Shown here one piece after another: positions 26,243-37,637 of a stretch of DNA of 64,000 nucleotides. The DNA comes from Acerihabitans arboris (lineage in GTDB: Bacteria > Pseudomonadota > Gammaproteobacteria > Enterobacterales > Enterobacteriaceae). The stretch lies in assembly GCF_010131535.1 (NCBI RefSeq), contig NZ_WUBS01000004.1:62001-126000 (forward strand), read 5' to 3'. The number at the start of each line of letters is the position of its first letter. Within the stretch, counting starts at the first letter, position 1. The notes under the pieces are model-generated. The model was not told the origin of the DNA, searched no databases, and saw only the letters and a list, made by a program, of their open reading frames with translations. The position numbers and the translations under genes are program-made.

Positions 26243-28915
26243 TTACAGCATCTTGCGAATCACGTAGTTCAAAATGCCGTCATGTTTAAAGTAGGTCAGC
26301 TCATTGCCGGTATCGATGCGGCAACGGGCCTGTATCGCCTCCTGGCGTCCGTCGGCATGGGTGATGCGCACCGCCACCGCCTGGCCCGGCGTCAGGTCGT
26401 CCAGGCCGCTGACGCTGATGGTCTCGTCGCCGGTCAGGCCCAGCGTTTTGCGGGTCACGCCGGCCGGGAATTCCAGCGGCAAAATCCCCATGCCGATTAA
26501 GTTGGAACGGTGTATACGTTCGAACGACTCGGCAATCACCACCCGGATGCCCAGCAGCCTCGGCCCCTTGGCCGCCCAGTCGCGGCTGGAGCCGGAGCCG
26601 TATTCTTTTCCGGCGATAATCGCCAGCGGCACCTTGTCCCGCTGGTAGCGCATGGCGGCATCGTAAATCGCCAGCTCGTCGCCGGACGGGATATGACGGG
26701 TAATGCCGCCCTCCACCCCCGGTACCATTTCGTTGCGGATGCGGATATTGGCAAAGGTGCCGCGCGCCATCACTTCGTAGTTGCCGCGCCGCGATCCGTA
26801 GGAGTTGAAGTTGCCGGCCTCGACGCCGTTTTCACGCAGGTAGAGTCCGGCCGGGCTGTCCACCTTGATATTGCCCGCGGGGGAAATATGGTCGGTGGTA
26901 ACCGAATCGCCCAGCATCGCCAGCACGCGCGCGCCGTGGATGTTTTCCACCGGCTTGGGCTGATGCTGCATGTCGTCGAAAAACGGCGTTAAGCGTATAT
27001 AGGTGGAATCGTCCTGCCAGTCATAGGTCGGCGTGCTGTTGACCTCGATATTTTGCCATTGCGCGTTACCGTTGAACACCGCGCTGTACTCTTTGTGGAA
27101 CATAGCGCTGTTGACCAGGGCGACCGCATCGGCGATCTCCGCCGAACCGGGCCAGATATCCCGCAGGTAGACCGGTTGCCCCTGCGGGTCGGCGCCGAGC
27201 GGATCTTCGCTCAGGTTGACCATCATATTGCCGGCCAGGGCATAGGCCACCACCAGCGGCGGCGAGGCCAGCCAGTTGGTTTTCACCAGCGGGTGGATGC
27301 GTCCCTCAAAGTTACGGTTGCCGGAAAGCACCGCCCCCACCGTCAGGTCGCCGGATTTTATCGCCGCCTCGATGGACGCCTTCAGCGGGCCGGAGTTGCC
27401 GATACAGGTGGTGCAGCCGTAGCCCACCAGGTTAAAACCCAGTTGATCCAGGTAAGGCGTGAGGCCGGCGGCGGCAAGGTAATCGGTAACCACCTTGGAG
27501 CCGGGCGCCAGCGAGGTCTTGACCCAGGGCTGGGTGCGCAATCCTTTGTTAACCGCATTGCGCGCCAGCAGGCCGGCGGCCATCAGGATATTGGCATTGG
27601 AGGTATTGGTGCAGGAGGTGATGGCGGCAATCACCACCGCGCCCTGGTGCAGTTCATGCGTTTGTCCGTCCAGCTCGAAGGTCTGGAAATCGGGATGGTG
27701 GGTGCGCTTGGTGAAATCCAGCTCGTCGCTGGCGCGGAACGCGGCGGGCACGCCCGGCAGCGCCACGCGATCCTGCGGGCGTTTGGGGCCGGCCAGGCTT
27801 GCCACCACGCTGCCCATATCAAGCTCAAGGGTGCTGGTAAAGCGCGGTTCGTCGCCATGATGGCGCCACAGGCCCTGCTGTTTGCTGTAGGCTTCCACCA
27901 GGGCGATTTGCTCCTCGGAGCGGCCGGTCAGGCGCAGGTAATCCAGGGTAATGGCGTCCACCGGGAAAAAACCGCAGGTGGCGCCGTATTCGGGCGCCAT
28001 ATTGGCGATGGTGGCCCGATCCGCCAGCGGCAGCGCATCCAGGCCGTCGCCGTAGAATTCGACAAATTTGCCCACCACGCCGTGCTTGCGCAGCATTTGG
28101 GTGACGGTAAGCACCAGGTCGGTGGCGGTAATGCCTTCGTTGAGTTTTCCGAGCAGTTTAAAACCGACCACATCGGGGATCAGCATCGAGACCGGCTGGC
28201 CCAGCATGGCCGCCTCGGCTTCGATGCCGCCCACGCCCCAGCCGAGCACGCCCAGGCCGTTAACCATGGTGGTATGCGAGTCGGTGCCCACCAGGGTATC
28301 GGGATAGGCCACCGCCTCGCCGTCCTGCTCTTCATGCCAGACGGTGAGCGCCAGGTACTCCAGGTTAACCTGGTGGCAAATGCCGTTTTCCGGCGGCACC
28401 ACGCGAAAGCGGCTGAACGCCTGCTGTCCCCAGCGCAGGAACTTGTAGCGCTCGAGGTTCCGTTCCATTTCCAATTGATTGTTTTCGGCAAATGCGCGGT
28501 CGTCGCCGTAGCTGTCGACGGTAACCGAGTGGTCGATAACCAGATCGACCGGCGACAGGGGATTGACTTTATCGACGTCGCCGCCCAGGCGCTTGACCGC
28601 CTCGCGCATCGCCGCAAGATCCACCACCGCCGGGACGCCGGTAAAATCCTGCATCAGCACCCGCGCCGGACGATAGGCGATTTCGCCGTCGGCATGGGCA
28701 TGCTCCAGCCAGCCCGCCAGGGCGCGCAGATCCGCCTCGGTAACGATATCGTCATCCTGGTTGCGCAGCAGGTTTTCCAGCAGGACCTTCATGGATTTAG
28801 GCAGCCGGTCCAGGTTGCCCAACCGCCGGGCCGCCCGCGGCAGGCTGTAATAGCGGTAGGTTTTATCGCGTATGACCAGTTGGTCCCTACTGGCTTCCCG
28901 CAGGGTTGTCGACAT
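26243..28915 (-). CDS. acnA: Aconitate hydratase A
   Basis: AcnA interconverts citrate and isocitrate through cis-aconitate; in enterobacteria it is the stress-stable aconitase. The 890 residues match E. coli (891). Cluster cysteines lie in AITSCTNTSN near residue 435 and GYGCTTCIGNSGPL near residue 500. The C-terminal swivel domain has GKEYGSGSSRDWAAKGP near residue 770. GGAGGAG precedes the ATG. In E. coli acnA is next to ribA; here sdaC, sdaB and the HTH gene lie between them. Confidence 0.97.
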   Translation of the reverse strand: MSTTLREASRDQLVIRDKTYRYYSLPRAARRLGNLDRLPKSMKVLLENLLRNQDDDIVTEADLRALAGWLEHAHADGEIAYRPARVLMQDFTGVPAVVDLAAMREAVKRLGGDVDKVNPLSPVDLVIDHSVTVDSYGDDRAFAENNQLEMERNLERYKFLRWGQQAFSRFRVVPPENGICHQVNLEYLALTVWHEEQDGEAVAYPDTLVGTDSHTTMVNGLGVLGWGVGGIEAEAAMLGQPVSMLIPDVVGFKLLGKLNEGITATDLVLTVTQMLRKHGVVGKFVEFYGDGLDALPLADRATIANMAPEYGATCGFFPVDAITLDYLRLTGRSEEQIALVEAYSKQQGLWRHHGDEPRFTSTLELDMGSVVASLAGPKRPQDRVALPGVPAAFRASDELDFTKRTHHPDFQTFELDGQTHELHQGAVVIAAITSCTNTSNANILMAAGLLARNAVNKGLRTQPWVKTSLAPGSKVVTDYLAAAGLTPYLDQLGFNLVGYGCTTCIGNSGPLKASIEAAIKSGDLTVGAVLSGNRNFEGRIHPLVKTNWLASPPLVVAYALAGNMMVNLSEDPLGADPQGQPVYLRDIWPGSAEIADAVALVNSAMFHKEYSAVFNGNAQWQNIEVNSTPTYDWQDDSTYIRLTPFFDDMQHQPKPVENIHGARVLAMLGDSVTTDHISPAGNIKVDSPAGLYLRENGVEAGNFNSYGSRRGNYEVMARGTFANIRIRNEMVPGVEGGITRHIPSGDELAIYDAAMRYQRDKVPLAIIAGKEYGSGSSRDWAAKGPRLLGIRVVIAESFERIHRSNLIGMGILPLEFPAGVTRKTLGLTGDETISVSGLDDLTPGQAVAVRITHADGRQEAIQARCRIDTGNELTYFKHDGILNYVIRKML

Positions 28916-29051
28916 AGCTCTCCTCCAGACTTTTACTTTATTATAGTCATAACCCTATTCAGGTTGAGGCATTGCAGTAAACAATTTACAAGAATTACGC
29001 AACTTTTTTATAACATAAAGTGTCGTCAGCGCCGCGGATGCGCTGAGCAGG

Positions 29052-30065
<1,014 letters not shown>

Positions 30066-30183
30066 TCAAAATCGCGGCCTTAGGGCGCGGTCGTTTCCCG
30101 GGCGTCGAAGGGTGAAAGCTAATCTTGCAATTAATACTATTTAATCATAAAAAATCGCTATATATAACTTATTTATCAGACAT

Positions 30184-30206
30184 AAAAAAACCAACCCGCA
30201 GGTTGG
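30184..30206 (-). terminator. Rho-independent terminator of topA
   Basis: On the minus strand CCAACC and GGTTGG pair across a 4-base loop and are followed by seven T (30190 down to 30184). It lies about 110 bases after the topA stop and upstream of cysB. Confidence 0.85.
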
Positions 30207-30314
30207 TGATTGACGACACGCCCGATTTAGCAAGGCTGATAACGGGCATGCCCTGCCATGGGGCGTTTTGGCGGCCAGAAAAACCATGGCCGCGTCTACC
30301 CCATCGGCGGGCGG

Positions 30315-32903
30315 TTATTTTTTGGCGACCTGCCATTTGCCGTCGATGTAGAACGCCGTCCAGCCGGTGGCCTTGCCCTCTTTTTCCGAGGAGACATACT
30401 GCTGCTTGGTCTTGCGGCTAAAGCGCACCAGCGCTTTATTGCCTTCGGGATCTTTTACCGGCGCGTCGGCCAGGTAGCGCAGTTTTTCCGGCAGGCGATC
30501 TTTAAATCGCGCCAGTTCCTCCACCAGCGGCGCCCGGGTTTCCCGTGATTTAGGGAAGGTGTTGGCCGCCAGGAAAACGCCCGCCGCGCCGTCGCGCAGG
30601 ACAAAATAGGCGTCCGACTTTTCGCACGGCAGCTCGGGCAGCGGCACCGGATCTTCCTTTGGCGGCGCCACGTCGCCGTTGCGCAGGATCTTGCGGGTGT
30701 TTTTGCACTCTTCGTTGGTACAGGCCATGTACTTGCCGAAGCGTCCGAGTTTCAGATGCATGTCGGAGCCGCATTTTTCACACTCGACCACCGGGCCGTC
30801 ATAGCCCTTGATCCTGAATTCTCCCTGCTCGATTTCATAACCGTCGCACAGTGGATTATTGCCGCAGACGTGCAGCTTGCGGCCGTTGTCGATCAGGTAG
30901 CTGTCCATGGCGGTGCCGCATTTCGGGCAACGGCGGCGGGCGCGCAGGGCGTTGGTTTCGGCGTCTTCGCCCTCGAGCAGGTTGAGGGTTTCCGATTCCG
31001 GAATCAGGTTGATGGTGGTTTTGCAGCGTTCCTTCGGCGGCAGGGAATAGCCGGAACACCCAAGGAACACGCCGGTGCTGGCGGTGCGAATGCCCATCTT
31101 GCGTCCGCAGGTCGGGCAATCGATGCTGGTCATGACCATTTGGTTGAGGCGCATGCCGCCCTCTTCCGGATCCTTTTCCGCCGTTTCCAGCTGGTCGCTG
31201 AACTCCTTGAAGAACGAGTCCAGCACCGCCTTCCACTCGGCCTCGTTGTTGGCGACCTGATCGAGCTTGTCTTCCATGCGGGCGGTGAAGTCGTAGTTCA
31301 TCAGCTCGCGGAAATTTTCCTCCAGGCGATCGGTGACGATTTCACCCATTTTTTCCGCGTAGAAACGACGGTTTTCCACCTGCACATAACCACGATCCTG
31401 GATGGTGGAGATGATCGACACGTAGGTGGACGGGCGGCCGATGCCGCGTTTTTCCAGTTCCTTGACCAAAGACGCTTCGCTGTAGCGCGCGGGCGGCTTG
31501 GTGAAATGCTGGCTGGGCAGCAGTTTTTCCAGATCGAGGGCCTGGCCCACCGCGACCTGCGGCAGGGTGCGGTCTTCATCGCCCTTGCGCAGCGCGGGCA
31601 TGACCTTGGTCCAGCCGTCAAAGCGCAGGATACGACCCTTGGCGCGCAGCAGGTAATCCGCCGCCTTGACCGTCAGGGTGGTGGAGTCGTACTGCGCCGG
31701 CATCATCTGGCAGGCGACAAACTGGCGCCAGATAAGCTGGTAGAGCTTCTGCGCGTCCGCTTCCATGTCCTTAAGCTGCTCGGCTAAATTGCCGACATCG
31801 GAGGGACGGATGGCCTCATGGGCTTCCTGGGCGTTGCCCTTGCTGGCATATTCATTGGCCTGCTTGGGCAGGTATTTGGCGCCGAACTCCGCGCCGATAT
31901 AATCCCGCGCCATGGCCAGCGCGTCCTGGCTCAGGTTGGTCGAGTCGGTACGCATATAGGTAATATGCCCCGCTTCGTACAGGCGCTGGGCCAGCATCAT
32001 GGTTTTCTTGACGCCGTAGCCCAGGCGGGTGCTGGCGGCCTGTTGCAGGGTCGAGGTGGTAAAGGGCGCGCCGGCCTTGCTGCTGGTCGGCTTGTCCTCG
32101 CGATCGGCGATGACGTACTGCGCGTTTTCCAGTTGCTTGACGGCGGCCTGGGTCTGCGCCTGGTTGACCGGTTTAAAGGGCTTGTCGCCGTGGTGGGTAA
32201 CCTGCATCTGCAGTTGCGCCTTGGCCGACACCTTAAGGTCGGCGTGCAGTTCCCAATATTCTTCGGGCACAAAGGCTTTTATCTCGCGTTCCCGTTCCAC
32301 CACCAGGCGAACGGCCACCGACTGGACCCGGCCGGCGGACAGGCCGCGGGCCAGTTTTTTCCACAACAGCGGCGAGACCATATATCCCACCACGCGGTCC
32401 ATAAAACGCCGCGCCTGCTGGGCGTTAACCCGGTCGATATTCAGCTCGCCCGGTTTTTTAAACGCCGCGGTAATGGCATTGCGGGTGATTTCATTAAATA
32501 CGACGCGGCTGAAACGGTTGTCATCGCCGCCGATCACTTCCCGCAGGTGCCAGGCAATGGCTTCCCCTTCGCGGTCAAGGTCGGTTGCGAGATAGATATG
32601 GTCGGCATTCTGCGCCAAGGCCTTGAGCTCGCTAACCACTTTTTCCTTACCGGGCAAAATCTCGTAATGCGCTTTCCAGCCATGGTAGGGATCAATGCCC
32701 ATGCGGTTGACCAGGGCGGTTTGCGCGTCGCTTTTGACTTTTTTGATTTTGGTGGCGTCGGCGCTTTTTTTAGTGGCGGAACCGCTGGTGGGCAAATCAC
32801 GGATGTGACCAACGCTCGACTTAACGACGTAGTCATTGCCTAAATATTTATTAATCGTTTTGGCTTTCGCCGGGGATTCAACGATAACGAGAGCTTTACC
32901 CAT
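30315..32903 (-). CDS. topA: DNA topoisomerase I
   Basis: Type IA topoisomerase that relaxes negative supercoils. The 862 residues match E. coli (865). The Toprim domain begins [17 protein letters not shown] and includes the acidic triad [12 protein letters not shown] near residue 111. The catalytic tyrosine is in [12 protein letters not shown] near residue 319. The C-terminus has three four-cysteine zinc motifs ([27 protein letters not shown]) and ends with zinc-ribbon-like repeats. ATG 32903 is chosen over the in-frame upstream extension because it gives the conserved N-terminus. Confidence 0.98.
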   Translation of the reverse strand: MGKALVIVESPAKAKTINKYLGNDYVVKSSVGHIRDLPTSGSATKKSADATKIKKVKSDAQTALVNRMGIDPYHGWKAHYEILPGKEKVVSELKALAQNADHIYLATDLDREGEAIAWHLREVIGGDDNRFSRVVFNEITRNAITAAFKKPGELNIDRVNAQQARRFMDRVVGYMVSPLLWKKLARGLSAGRVQSVAVRLVVEREREIKAFVPEEYWELHADLKVSAKAQLQMQVTHHGDKPFKPVNQAQTQAAVKQLENAQYVIADREDKPTSSKAGAPFTTSTLQQAASTRLGYGVKKTMMLAQRLYEAGHITYMRTDSTNLSQDALAMARDYIGAEFGAKYLPKQANEYASKGNAQEAHEAIRPSDVGNLAEQLKDMEADAQKLYQLIWRQFVACQMMPAQYDSTTLTVKAADYLLRAKGRILRFDGWTKVMPALRKGDEDRTLPQVAVGQALDLEKLLPSQHFTKPPARYSEASLVKELEKRGIGRPSTYVSIISTIQDRGYVQVENRRFYAEKMGEIVTDRLEENFRELMNYDFTARMEDKLDQVANNEAEWKAVLDSFFKEFSDQLETAEKDPEEGGMRLNQMVMTSIDCPTCGRKMGIRTASTGVFLGCSGYSLPPKERCKTTINLIPESETLNLLEGEDAETNALRARRRCPKCGTAMDSYLIDNGRKLHVCGNNPLCDGYEIEQGEFRIKGYDGPVVECEKCGSDMHLKLGRFGKYMACTNEECKNTRKILRNGDVAPPKEDPVPLPELPCEKSDAYFVLRDGAAGVFLAANTFPKSRETRAPLVEELARFKDRLPEKLRYLADAPVKDPEGNKALVRFSRKTKQQYVSSEKEGKATGWTAFYIDGKWQVAKK

Positions 32904-33325
32904 GTTTACCTTTACCTGAATGATGTCTTCTGTAATAAGAAGCTTTTTGTGCGCCAGACCCTGGCTGGGCATTCCTCAAATTTTATATTGCGGCAGCGCC
33001 GCCAAAAATCAACCTCTGTTCAGCCAGTCTGCCTTTTCGCTTTCGCCATGAGATTAACCTATTGAAAAATAAATTTATTTATCAATATTATCTTTAAACA
33101 TTGATAAACCAACTATTGAAAAAAGTTCAATTACCCCCCCCGACTTATGAAGGCCCACACTCTACATGATAAAAAAGTTGGCGCAACATATTCGCGGCGC
33201 AAAAAAAAGCCCGGCCGGTAAAACCCTATAAATCCCCGCGGCCGACCGAATAAACCTTAGTCTGTTTGCAGCCGAACACAACCGGGTATTACAATAGCCC
33301 CGTAGCCCACTCAGGAGTAACGCTT
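32904..33325. other. Intergenic region between divergent topA and yciN
   Basis: This 420-base AT-rich stretch must hold the divergent topA and yciN promoters. The clearest structure is a 28-base near-perfect palindrome at 33060-33087 (arms TATTGAAAAATAAA and TTTATTTATCAATA, one mismatch). A further TATTGAAAAA motif lies near 33114. No small gene is convincing. Confidence 0.5.
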
Positions 33326-33577
33326 ATGTACGGTAACACCACCCCCCTAGATCGCCACAGCCTGCTTATCGAGGCTAATCGCATTATTCGCGCGCACGAT
33401 GAATATATGCACGGCATGGAAGCAACCGAGGTAGAACAGAAAGGCGGCGTGCTGATTTTCCGGGGTGAATTCTTTCTTGACCAGGACGGGGTACCGACGC
33501 GGAAAACCACGGCGGTGTTTAATATGTTTAAACATCTTGCCGTGGTGCTGTCGGAGAAATATCACCTGGAGGATTAA
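33326..33577 (+). CDS. yciN: DUF2498 protein YciN
   Basis: This is a conserved small protein of unknown function, 83 residues as in E. coli. It starts [20 protein letters not shown], with AGGAG eight bases before ATG 33326; the frame extending to 33266 has no ribosome-binding site. It is soluble, with no signal or membrane segment, and mostly helical by appearance with a central strand [13 protein letters not shown]. It is divergent from topA and convergent with sohB, the arrangement found in E. coli. Confidence 0.93.
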   Translation: MYGNTTPLDRHSLLIEANRIIRAHDEYMHGMEATEVEQKGGVLIFRGEFFLDQDGVPTRKTTAVFNMFKHLAVVLSEKYHLED

Positions 33578-33661
33578 ATCTCCGGCGCCGGCGGGCCGGT
33601 TTGCCGGCCGCGGGCGTTAGCGCATATCGCCGGACATACCCGCCCGGTGGCGTGGGAATAA

Positions 33662-34708
33662 TCACAGTAACGGCTTCTGGCCCCGTTGCCATAAATGTAA
33701 TAAGCGCTGTTCGATACTTAGGGCGGTGCTGTCGGTAAAACGCGCGAGCAAACGTTTACGCCGGGCGAACCGCACGCTGATGACCTCATGGTTGGCCATT
33801 TCGGCGATCAGCAGATCGTCGCTGGTGCCGATGCCGTCCACCAGGCCGTTTTCCCGCGCTTGGGTGCCATACCAGTGCTCGCCGGTCGCCACCGCCTCGA
33901 TATCCAGCGTGGGCCGCATCTCGTGGACAAACTGTTTGAACAGGTGATGCGTTTCGTTCAGGTCCTGCTGGAACTTCTCCCGCCCTTCCGGCGAGTTTTC
34001 GCCAAACAGGGTCAGCGTGCGCTTATAGGCCCCGGCGGTATGCAGTTCCATGTCGATATCATTGCGCTTGAGCAGGCGGTTAAAGTTGGGAATTTGGGCC
34101 ACCACGCCGATGGAACCGACGATGGCAAACGGCGCGGCGATGATGCGATCGGCCACGCAGGCCATCATATAGCCGCCGCTGGCGGCCACTTTATCCACCG
34201 CCACCGTCAGGCGGATGCCGCGGTCGCGCAGGCGTTGCAGCTGCGAGGCGGCCAGGCCGTAGCCGTGCACCACCCCGCCGGGGCTTTCCAGCCGCAGCAG
34301 TACCTCGTCCTCCGGTTTAGCCACCGCCAACACCGCCGAAACCTCCTCGCGCAGCGAAGCCACCTCGCCGGCATCCATGCTGCCTTTGAAATCCAGGACA
34401 TACAGACAGGATTTTTGCGGTGATTTCTCGCCATGCTTGGCGCGCGCGCGCGCCTGCCTGGCCTCGCCTTTTTCCTGCTTTTTATACCGTTTGTGCCAGA
34501 TACGCTGTTCGGCCTCGCCCATGCGCCCCAGCTGCATTTCCCTTTGCATTTCGCGGTACTGTTTGCCCAGGTCCGTTATCTGGATTTCGCCCTTGCGCCG
34601 GCGCTGCCGCTGGCGCAACGCCATGACCAGCAGCAACACCGCGCCGATGGCCAGGACCACGGTGATGGATTTTGCCAGGAAGAGACCATAAAGAGTAATA
34701 AATTCCAC
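33662..34708 (-). CDS. sohB: S49-family periplasmic/inner-membrane protease SohB
   Basis: SohB is a signal-peptide-peptidase-like serine protease anchored in the inner membrane. The 348 residues match E. coli (349). The N-terminal helix is LYGLFLAKSITVVLAIGAVL. A long charged linker follows, then the S49 domain: VLDFKGSMDAGEV, the catalytic serine in DKVAASGGYMMAC, and GSIGVVAQ. The start is GTG at 34708 with AAGG about seven bases upstream, which reproduces the E. coli N-terminus; the ATG at 34747 has no support. Confidence 0.93.
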   Translation of the reverse strand: MEFITLYGLFLAKSITVVLAIGAVLLLVMALRQRQRRRKGEIQITDLGKQYREMQREMQLGRMGEAEQRIWHKRYKKQEKGEARQARARAKHGEKSPQKSCLYVLDFKGSMDAGEVASLREEVSAVLAVAKPEDEVLLRLESPGGVVHGYGLAASQLQRLRDRGIRLTVAVDKVAASGGYMMACVADRIIAAPFAIVGSIGVVAQIPNFNRLLKRNDIDMELHTAGAYKRTLTLFGENSPEGREKFQQDLNETHHLFKQFVHEMRPTLDIEAVATGEHWYGTQARENGLVDGIGTSDDLLIAEMANHEVISVRFARRKRLLARFTDSTALSIEQRLLHLWQRGQKPLL

Positions 34709-34835
34709 GCTGCCGCCTTGCTGAATATGTTTTCCGTTGTGCTTCATTCTAGCGAAGGTCCGGGTATACGTCGCCGGAAAAATCAGAATATTACGCAGGT
34801 TTACGCTTATAAAGGAGGTTAACCGTTAACGATTG

Positions 34836-34870
34836 AAATGGGGTCCTGTTTCAGGCATAAAATGGGGACC
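34836..34870. repeat. Two direct copies of AAATGGGG(T/A)CC upstream of yciK
   Basis: AAATGGGGTCC (34836-34846) and AAATGGGGACC (34860-34870) are spaced 24 bases apart. They are bracketed by CCGTTAAC (34823-34830) and the related CGGTTAA (34873-34879). Repeats of this kind resemble the terminal repeats of some IS21-like elements, so this may be the scar of a lost insertion. That interpretation is tentative. Confidence 0.35.
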
Positions 34871-34935
34871 GACGGTTAAAAAGGCGATAAATTATCACCC
34901 AGGGGTGACCGGACGGGTTAACAAAGGAGTTTCCC

Positions 34936-35694
34936 TTGTACTATCAGCCCAAACATGACTTATTGGCCGGCCGCATCATCATGGTGACCGGCGCCGGCGA
35001 CGGCATCGGCCGCGAGGCCGCGCTGACCTACGCCCGCCACGGCGCAACGCTGGTATTGCTCGGGCGAACCGAATCCAAGCTGGCGGCGGTGGCGGGATTG
35101 ATTGCCGCCGAAGGCGGCCGGCCGGCGCGCGTTATTCCGTTCGATTTATCCGCGGCCCCCGCCGGCGATTACCGGCTGCTCGGCCAGCGGCTGGCGGCCG
35201 AACAGCCGCGTCTTGACGGCCTGCTGAACAATGCCGGGTTGCTGGGTGAAATCGTGCCGATGGCGCAGCAGTCCCCCGACAGCTGGCGAGAGGTGATGGC
35301 GGTCAACGTCAACGCCACTTTTATGCTGACCCAGGCGATGCTGCCGCTGTTGTTGCAGGCATCCCGGCCGTCGCTGGTGTTCAGCAGTTCCAGCGTCGGG
35401 CGCCAGGGACGGGCCAACTGGGGGGTATACGCGGTGTCCAAATTCGCCACCGAGGGCATGATGCAGGTGCTGGCGGACGAATATCCCGCCGCCACCCTGC
35501 GGGTTAACTGCATTAACCCCGGCGGCACCCGCACCGCCATGCGCGCCAGCGCTTTTCCCCGGGAAGACGCCGCGCGGCTGAAAACCCCCGCCGAAATTAT
35601 GTCCATCTATCTTTATCTGATGGGTGATGACAGCCGTCGCAAAACCGGTATCAGTTTTGATGCCCAGCCGGACCGTAAACCGGGCCCGGCGTAA
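34936..35694 (+). CDS. yciK: Short-chain dehydrogenase YciK
   Basis: This predicted NAD(P)-dependent oxidoreductase of the classical SDR family has 252 residues as in E. coli. The Rossmann motif VTGAGDGIGRE (residues 17-27), NNAG near 97, the catalytic serine in SSSSVG near 152 and YAVSKFA near 168 (Tyr and Lys) are intact. The start is TTG at 34936 behind AAAGGAGT. The substrate is unknown. It is followed 17 bases later by btuR, so the two are probably an operon, as in E. coli. Confidence 0.93.
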   Translation: MYYQPKHDLLAGRIIMVTGAGDGIGREAALTYARHGATLVLLGRTESKLAAVAGLIAAEGGRPARVIPFDLSAAPAGDYRLLGQRLAAEQPRLDGLLNNAGLLGEIVPMAQQSPDSWREVMAVNVNATFMLTQAMLPLLLQASRPSLVFSSSSVGRQGRANWGVYAVSKFATEGMMQVLADEYPAATLRVNCINPGGTRTAMRASAFPREDAARLKTPAEIMSIYLYLMGDDSRRKTGISFDAQPDRKPGPA

Positions 35695-35711
35695 TCAGAC
35701 AGGATGAACAG

Positions 35712-36302
35712 ATGAGTGAAGATAGGCACCAGCAGCGCCAGCAGCGTTTAAAAGAGCAGGTGGACGCCCGCATCGCCGCGGCTTCCGAGCAGCGTGGCAT
35801 CGTGATGGTGTTCACCGGCAACGGCAAGGGCAAGACCACCGCCGGCTTCGGCACCGTCGCCCGGGCTATCGGCCACGGCATGCGGGCCGGGGTGATCCAG
35901 TTTATCAAGGGGCAGTGGCCGAACGGCGAAAGAAACCTGCTGGAACAGCATGGGGTGGAATTCCAGGTGATGGCCACCGGCTTTACCTGGAATACCCAGA
36001 ACCGGGTGACCGACAGGGCCGCGGCCCAGGAAGTCTGGCAGCATGGCCTGCGTATGCTGGCGGACGAGAGCCTGGATCTGGTGCTGCTCGACGAGCTGAC
36101 CTATATGGTTACCTACGATTATATCGATTTACCGGCGATCGTCGCGGCGCTGAAAAACCGCCCGCCGCAGCAAACGGTGATTATCACCGGCCGCGCCTGC
36201 CATCGGGAACTGCTGGAGCTGGCGGATACGGTCAGCGAGCTGCGCCCGGTGAAACATGCCTTCGACGCGGGTATCAAGGCGCAGCAGGGCGTGGACTGGT
36301 AA
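35712..36302 (+). CDS. btuR: Corrinoid adenosyltransferase
   Basis: BtuR (CobA/CobO type) adds the adenosyl group to cob(I)alamin, giving coenzyme B12. The 196 residues match E. coli BtuR. The P-loop is VFTGNGKGKTTAGFG near residues 35-49, with QFIKGQWPNGERNLL near residue 70 and LDLVLLDELTYM near residue 117. It follows yciK closely. The region just after its stop codon contains decayed tandem copies of its own 3' end (36308-36510). Confidence 0.95.
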   Translation: MSEDRHQQRQQRLKEQVDARIAAASEQRGIVMVFTGNGKGKTTAGFGTVARAIGHGMRAGVIQFIKGQWPNGERNLLEQHGVEFQVMATGFTWNTQNRVTDRAAAQEVWQHGLRMLADESLDLVLLDELTYMVTYDYIDLPAIVAALKNRPPQQTVIITGRACHRELLELADTVSELRPVKHAFDAGIKAQQGVDW

Positions 36303-36307
36303 GGTGG

Positions 36308-36510
36308 GCGCCGCGCGCGCAGGCGTTGGCCGCGGCTATGAGGCATTGCCGATGTCGGCGGTCCGGTCGATCGCCGGGCCAAGACCGCTCAAGCCGGCGT
36401 TGGACGCGGCTATCGGGATACGGCGGGGTGTTGACGAATCAGGGAATTCCCAGCCGCGGCCGGTCAAACAGGCGTTTGACGCGGCCATCGGCGCGCGGGA
36501 TGGGCGTTTT
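36308..36510 (+). repeat. Degenerate tandem copies of the btuR 3' end
   Basis: The last 19 codons of btuR (from 36243, RPVKHAFDAGIKAQQG...) recur downstream at about 36308, 36382 and 36457, with starts 65, 74 and 75 bases apart. The second and third copies still translate as RPLKPALDAAIGIRRG and RPVKQAFDAAIGARDG. The first and second share GCGTTGG.CGCGGCTAT. By eye about 69% of the bases of the second copy match btuR. They lie after the stop codon and have no visible gene of their own. Confidence 0.7.
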
Positions 36511-37393
36511 ACGATCCGGAGTTGCGCTTGCTGCTCTGTCCGCCGCGCCGGGTGGGCGTAACCGTACTGTGACGTTTTACCGCCCGGCGGATCTGGTTGG
36601 CCTTCATGCGGCGGCGTTCCTTCTCCACCGGCACCCTGGTGACGGTTTCCGGCGGCATTTCCACCAGCTCGCGCAGATAGTTGATTTCAGCCAGCGGCAG
36701 TTCGGTCCAGCCGCCGCGCGGCAAGCCTTTCGGCAGCGGGATGGCGCCGTAGCGGGTGCGGATCAGACGGCTGACCTGTACTCCCACCGCTTCCCATAAG
36801 CGCCGCACTTCACGGTTGCGGCCTTCGGTCAAGGTCACGTTGTACCATTGGTTCAGGCCTTCGCCGCCCTGGAAACTCAGGGTGCGGAACGCGCCGGTGC
36901 CGTCTTCCAGGGTAACGCCCTTGGTTAACAGCCGCAGCTTTTCGTCGTCTACCTGGCCGAATACGCGCACCGCGTACTCGCGCTCCACTTCCCGGCTTGG
37001 ATGCATCAGGCGGTTGGCCAGCTCACCGTCGGTGGTGAATAACAGCAGGCCGGAGGTGTTGATATCCAGGCGCCCCACCGCAATCCAGCGCGAGCCGTTG
37101 AGTTTCGGCAACCGATCGAACACCGTCGGGCGGCCGTCGGGGTCACGCCGGGTGCAGAGCTCGCCTTCCGGCTTGTAGTAGGCCAGGACACGGCATACCG
37201 CTTCATCGGACGCGGTGATGGAAACCACCCGTCCGTCGACGCGGATTTTCATGGAACTGACGGCGTCAACCCGATCGCCCAGCGTGGCAATCTTGCCGTC
37301 GACGCTGACGCGGCCTTGTTCAATCATGGATTCAATTTCACGGCGGGAACCATGCCCGGCGCGTGCCAGGACTTTTTGCAGCTTTTCGCTCAT
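36509..37393 (-). CDS. rluB: 23S rRNA pseudouridine(2605) synthase RluB
   Basis: RluB makes pseudouridine 2605 in 23S rRNA. The 294 residues start [20 protein letters not shown], an S4 RNA-binding domain (residues 1-60). The RsuA-family catalytic domain follows, with the catalytic aspartate in [15 protein letters not shown] near residue 103, [18 protein letters not shown] near 190 and [17 protein letters not shown] near 223. A basic tail rich in R and K ends the protein. The 3' end lies right beside the btuR repeat array. Confidence 0.95.
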   Translation of the reverse strand: MSEKLQKVLARAGHGSRREIESMIEQGRVSVDGKIATLGDRVDAVSSMKIRVDGRVVSITASDEAVCRVLAYYKPEGELCTRRDPDGRPTVFDRLPKLNGSRWIAVGRLDINTSGLLLFTTDGELANRLMHPSREVEREYAVRVFGQVDDEKLRLLTKGVTLEDGTGAFRTLSFQGGEGLNQWYNVTLTEGRNREVRRLWEAVGVQVSRLIRTRYGAIPLPKGLPRGGWTELPLAEINYLRELVEMPPETVTRVPVEKERRRMKANQIRRAVKRHSTVTPTRRGGQSSKRNSGS

Positions 37394-37637
37394 TGAGCAA
37401 CCTCGGCTGTCGCCTTCACAGGCGTCGAATGGTGGCTTTCGCCATTATTTATTAAATTTATCAGCGACTTAACTGAAATATAGCTGGTTATTTTACACTA
37501 TGACCGCGGGTATGACAATGCCTAGTTTGGGTCGGGCCGGAGCACCGGCTGAAAACGCCGCCCGCCGGCCCCGCAATGCATCCCCCGCCCGGGAAACCGG
37601 GGTCGGCGGTAAACCCATCGGGAGCGCCGGCCGGTCA

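Noticed and set aside
36256-36561. 101-codon open frame after btuR
   Set aside because: It is the decayed repeat array read in one frame; it overlaps btuR and rluB and has no start site.
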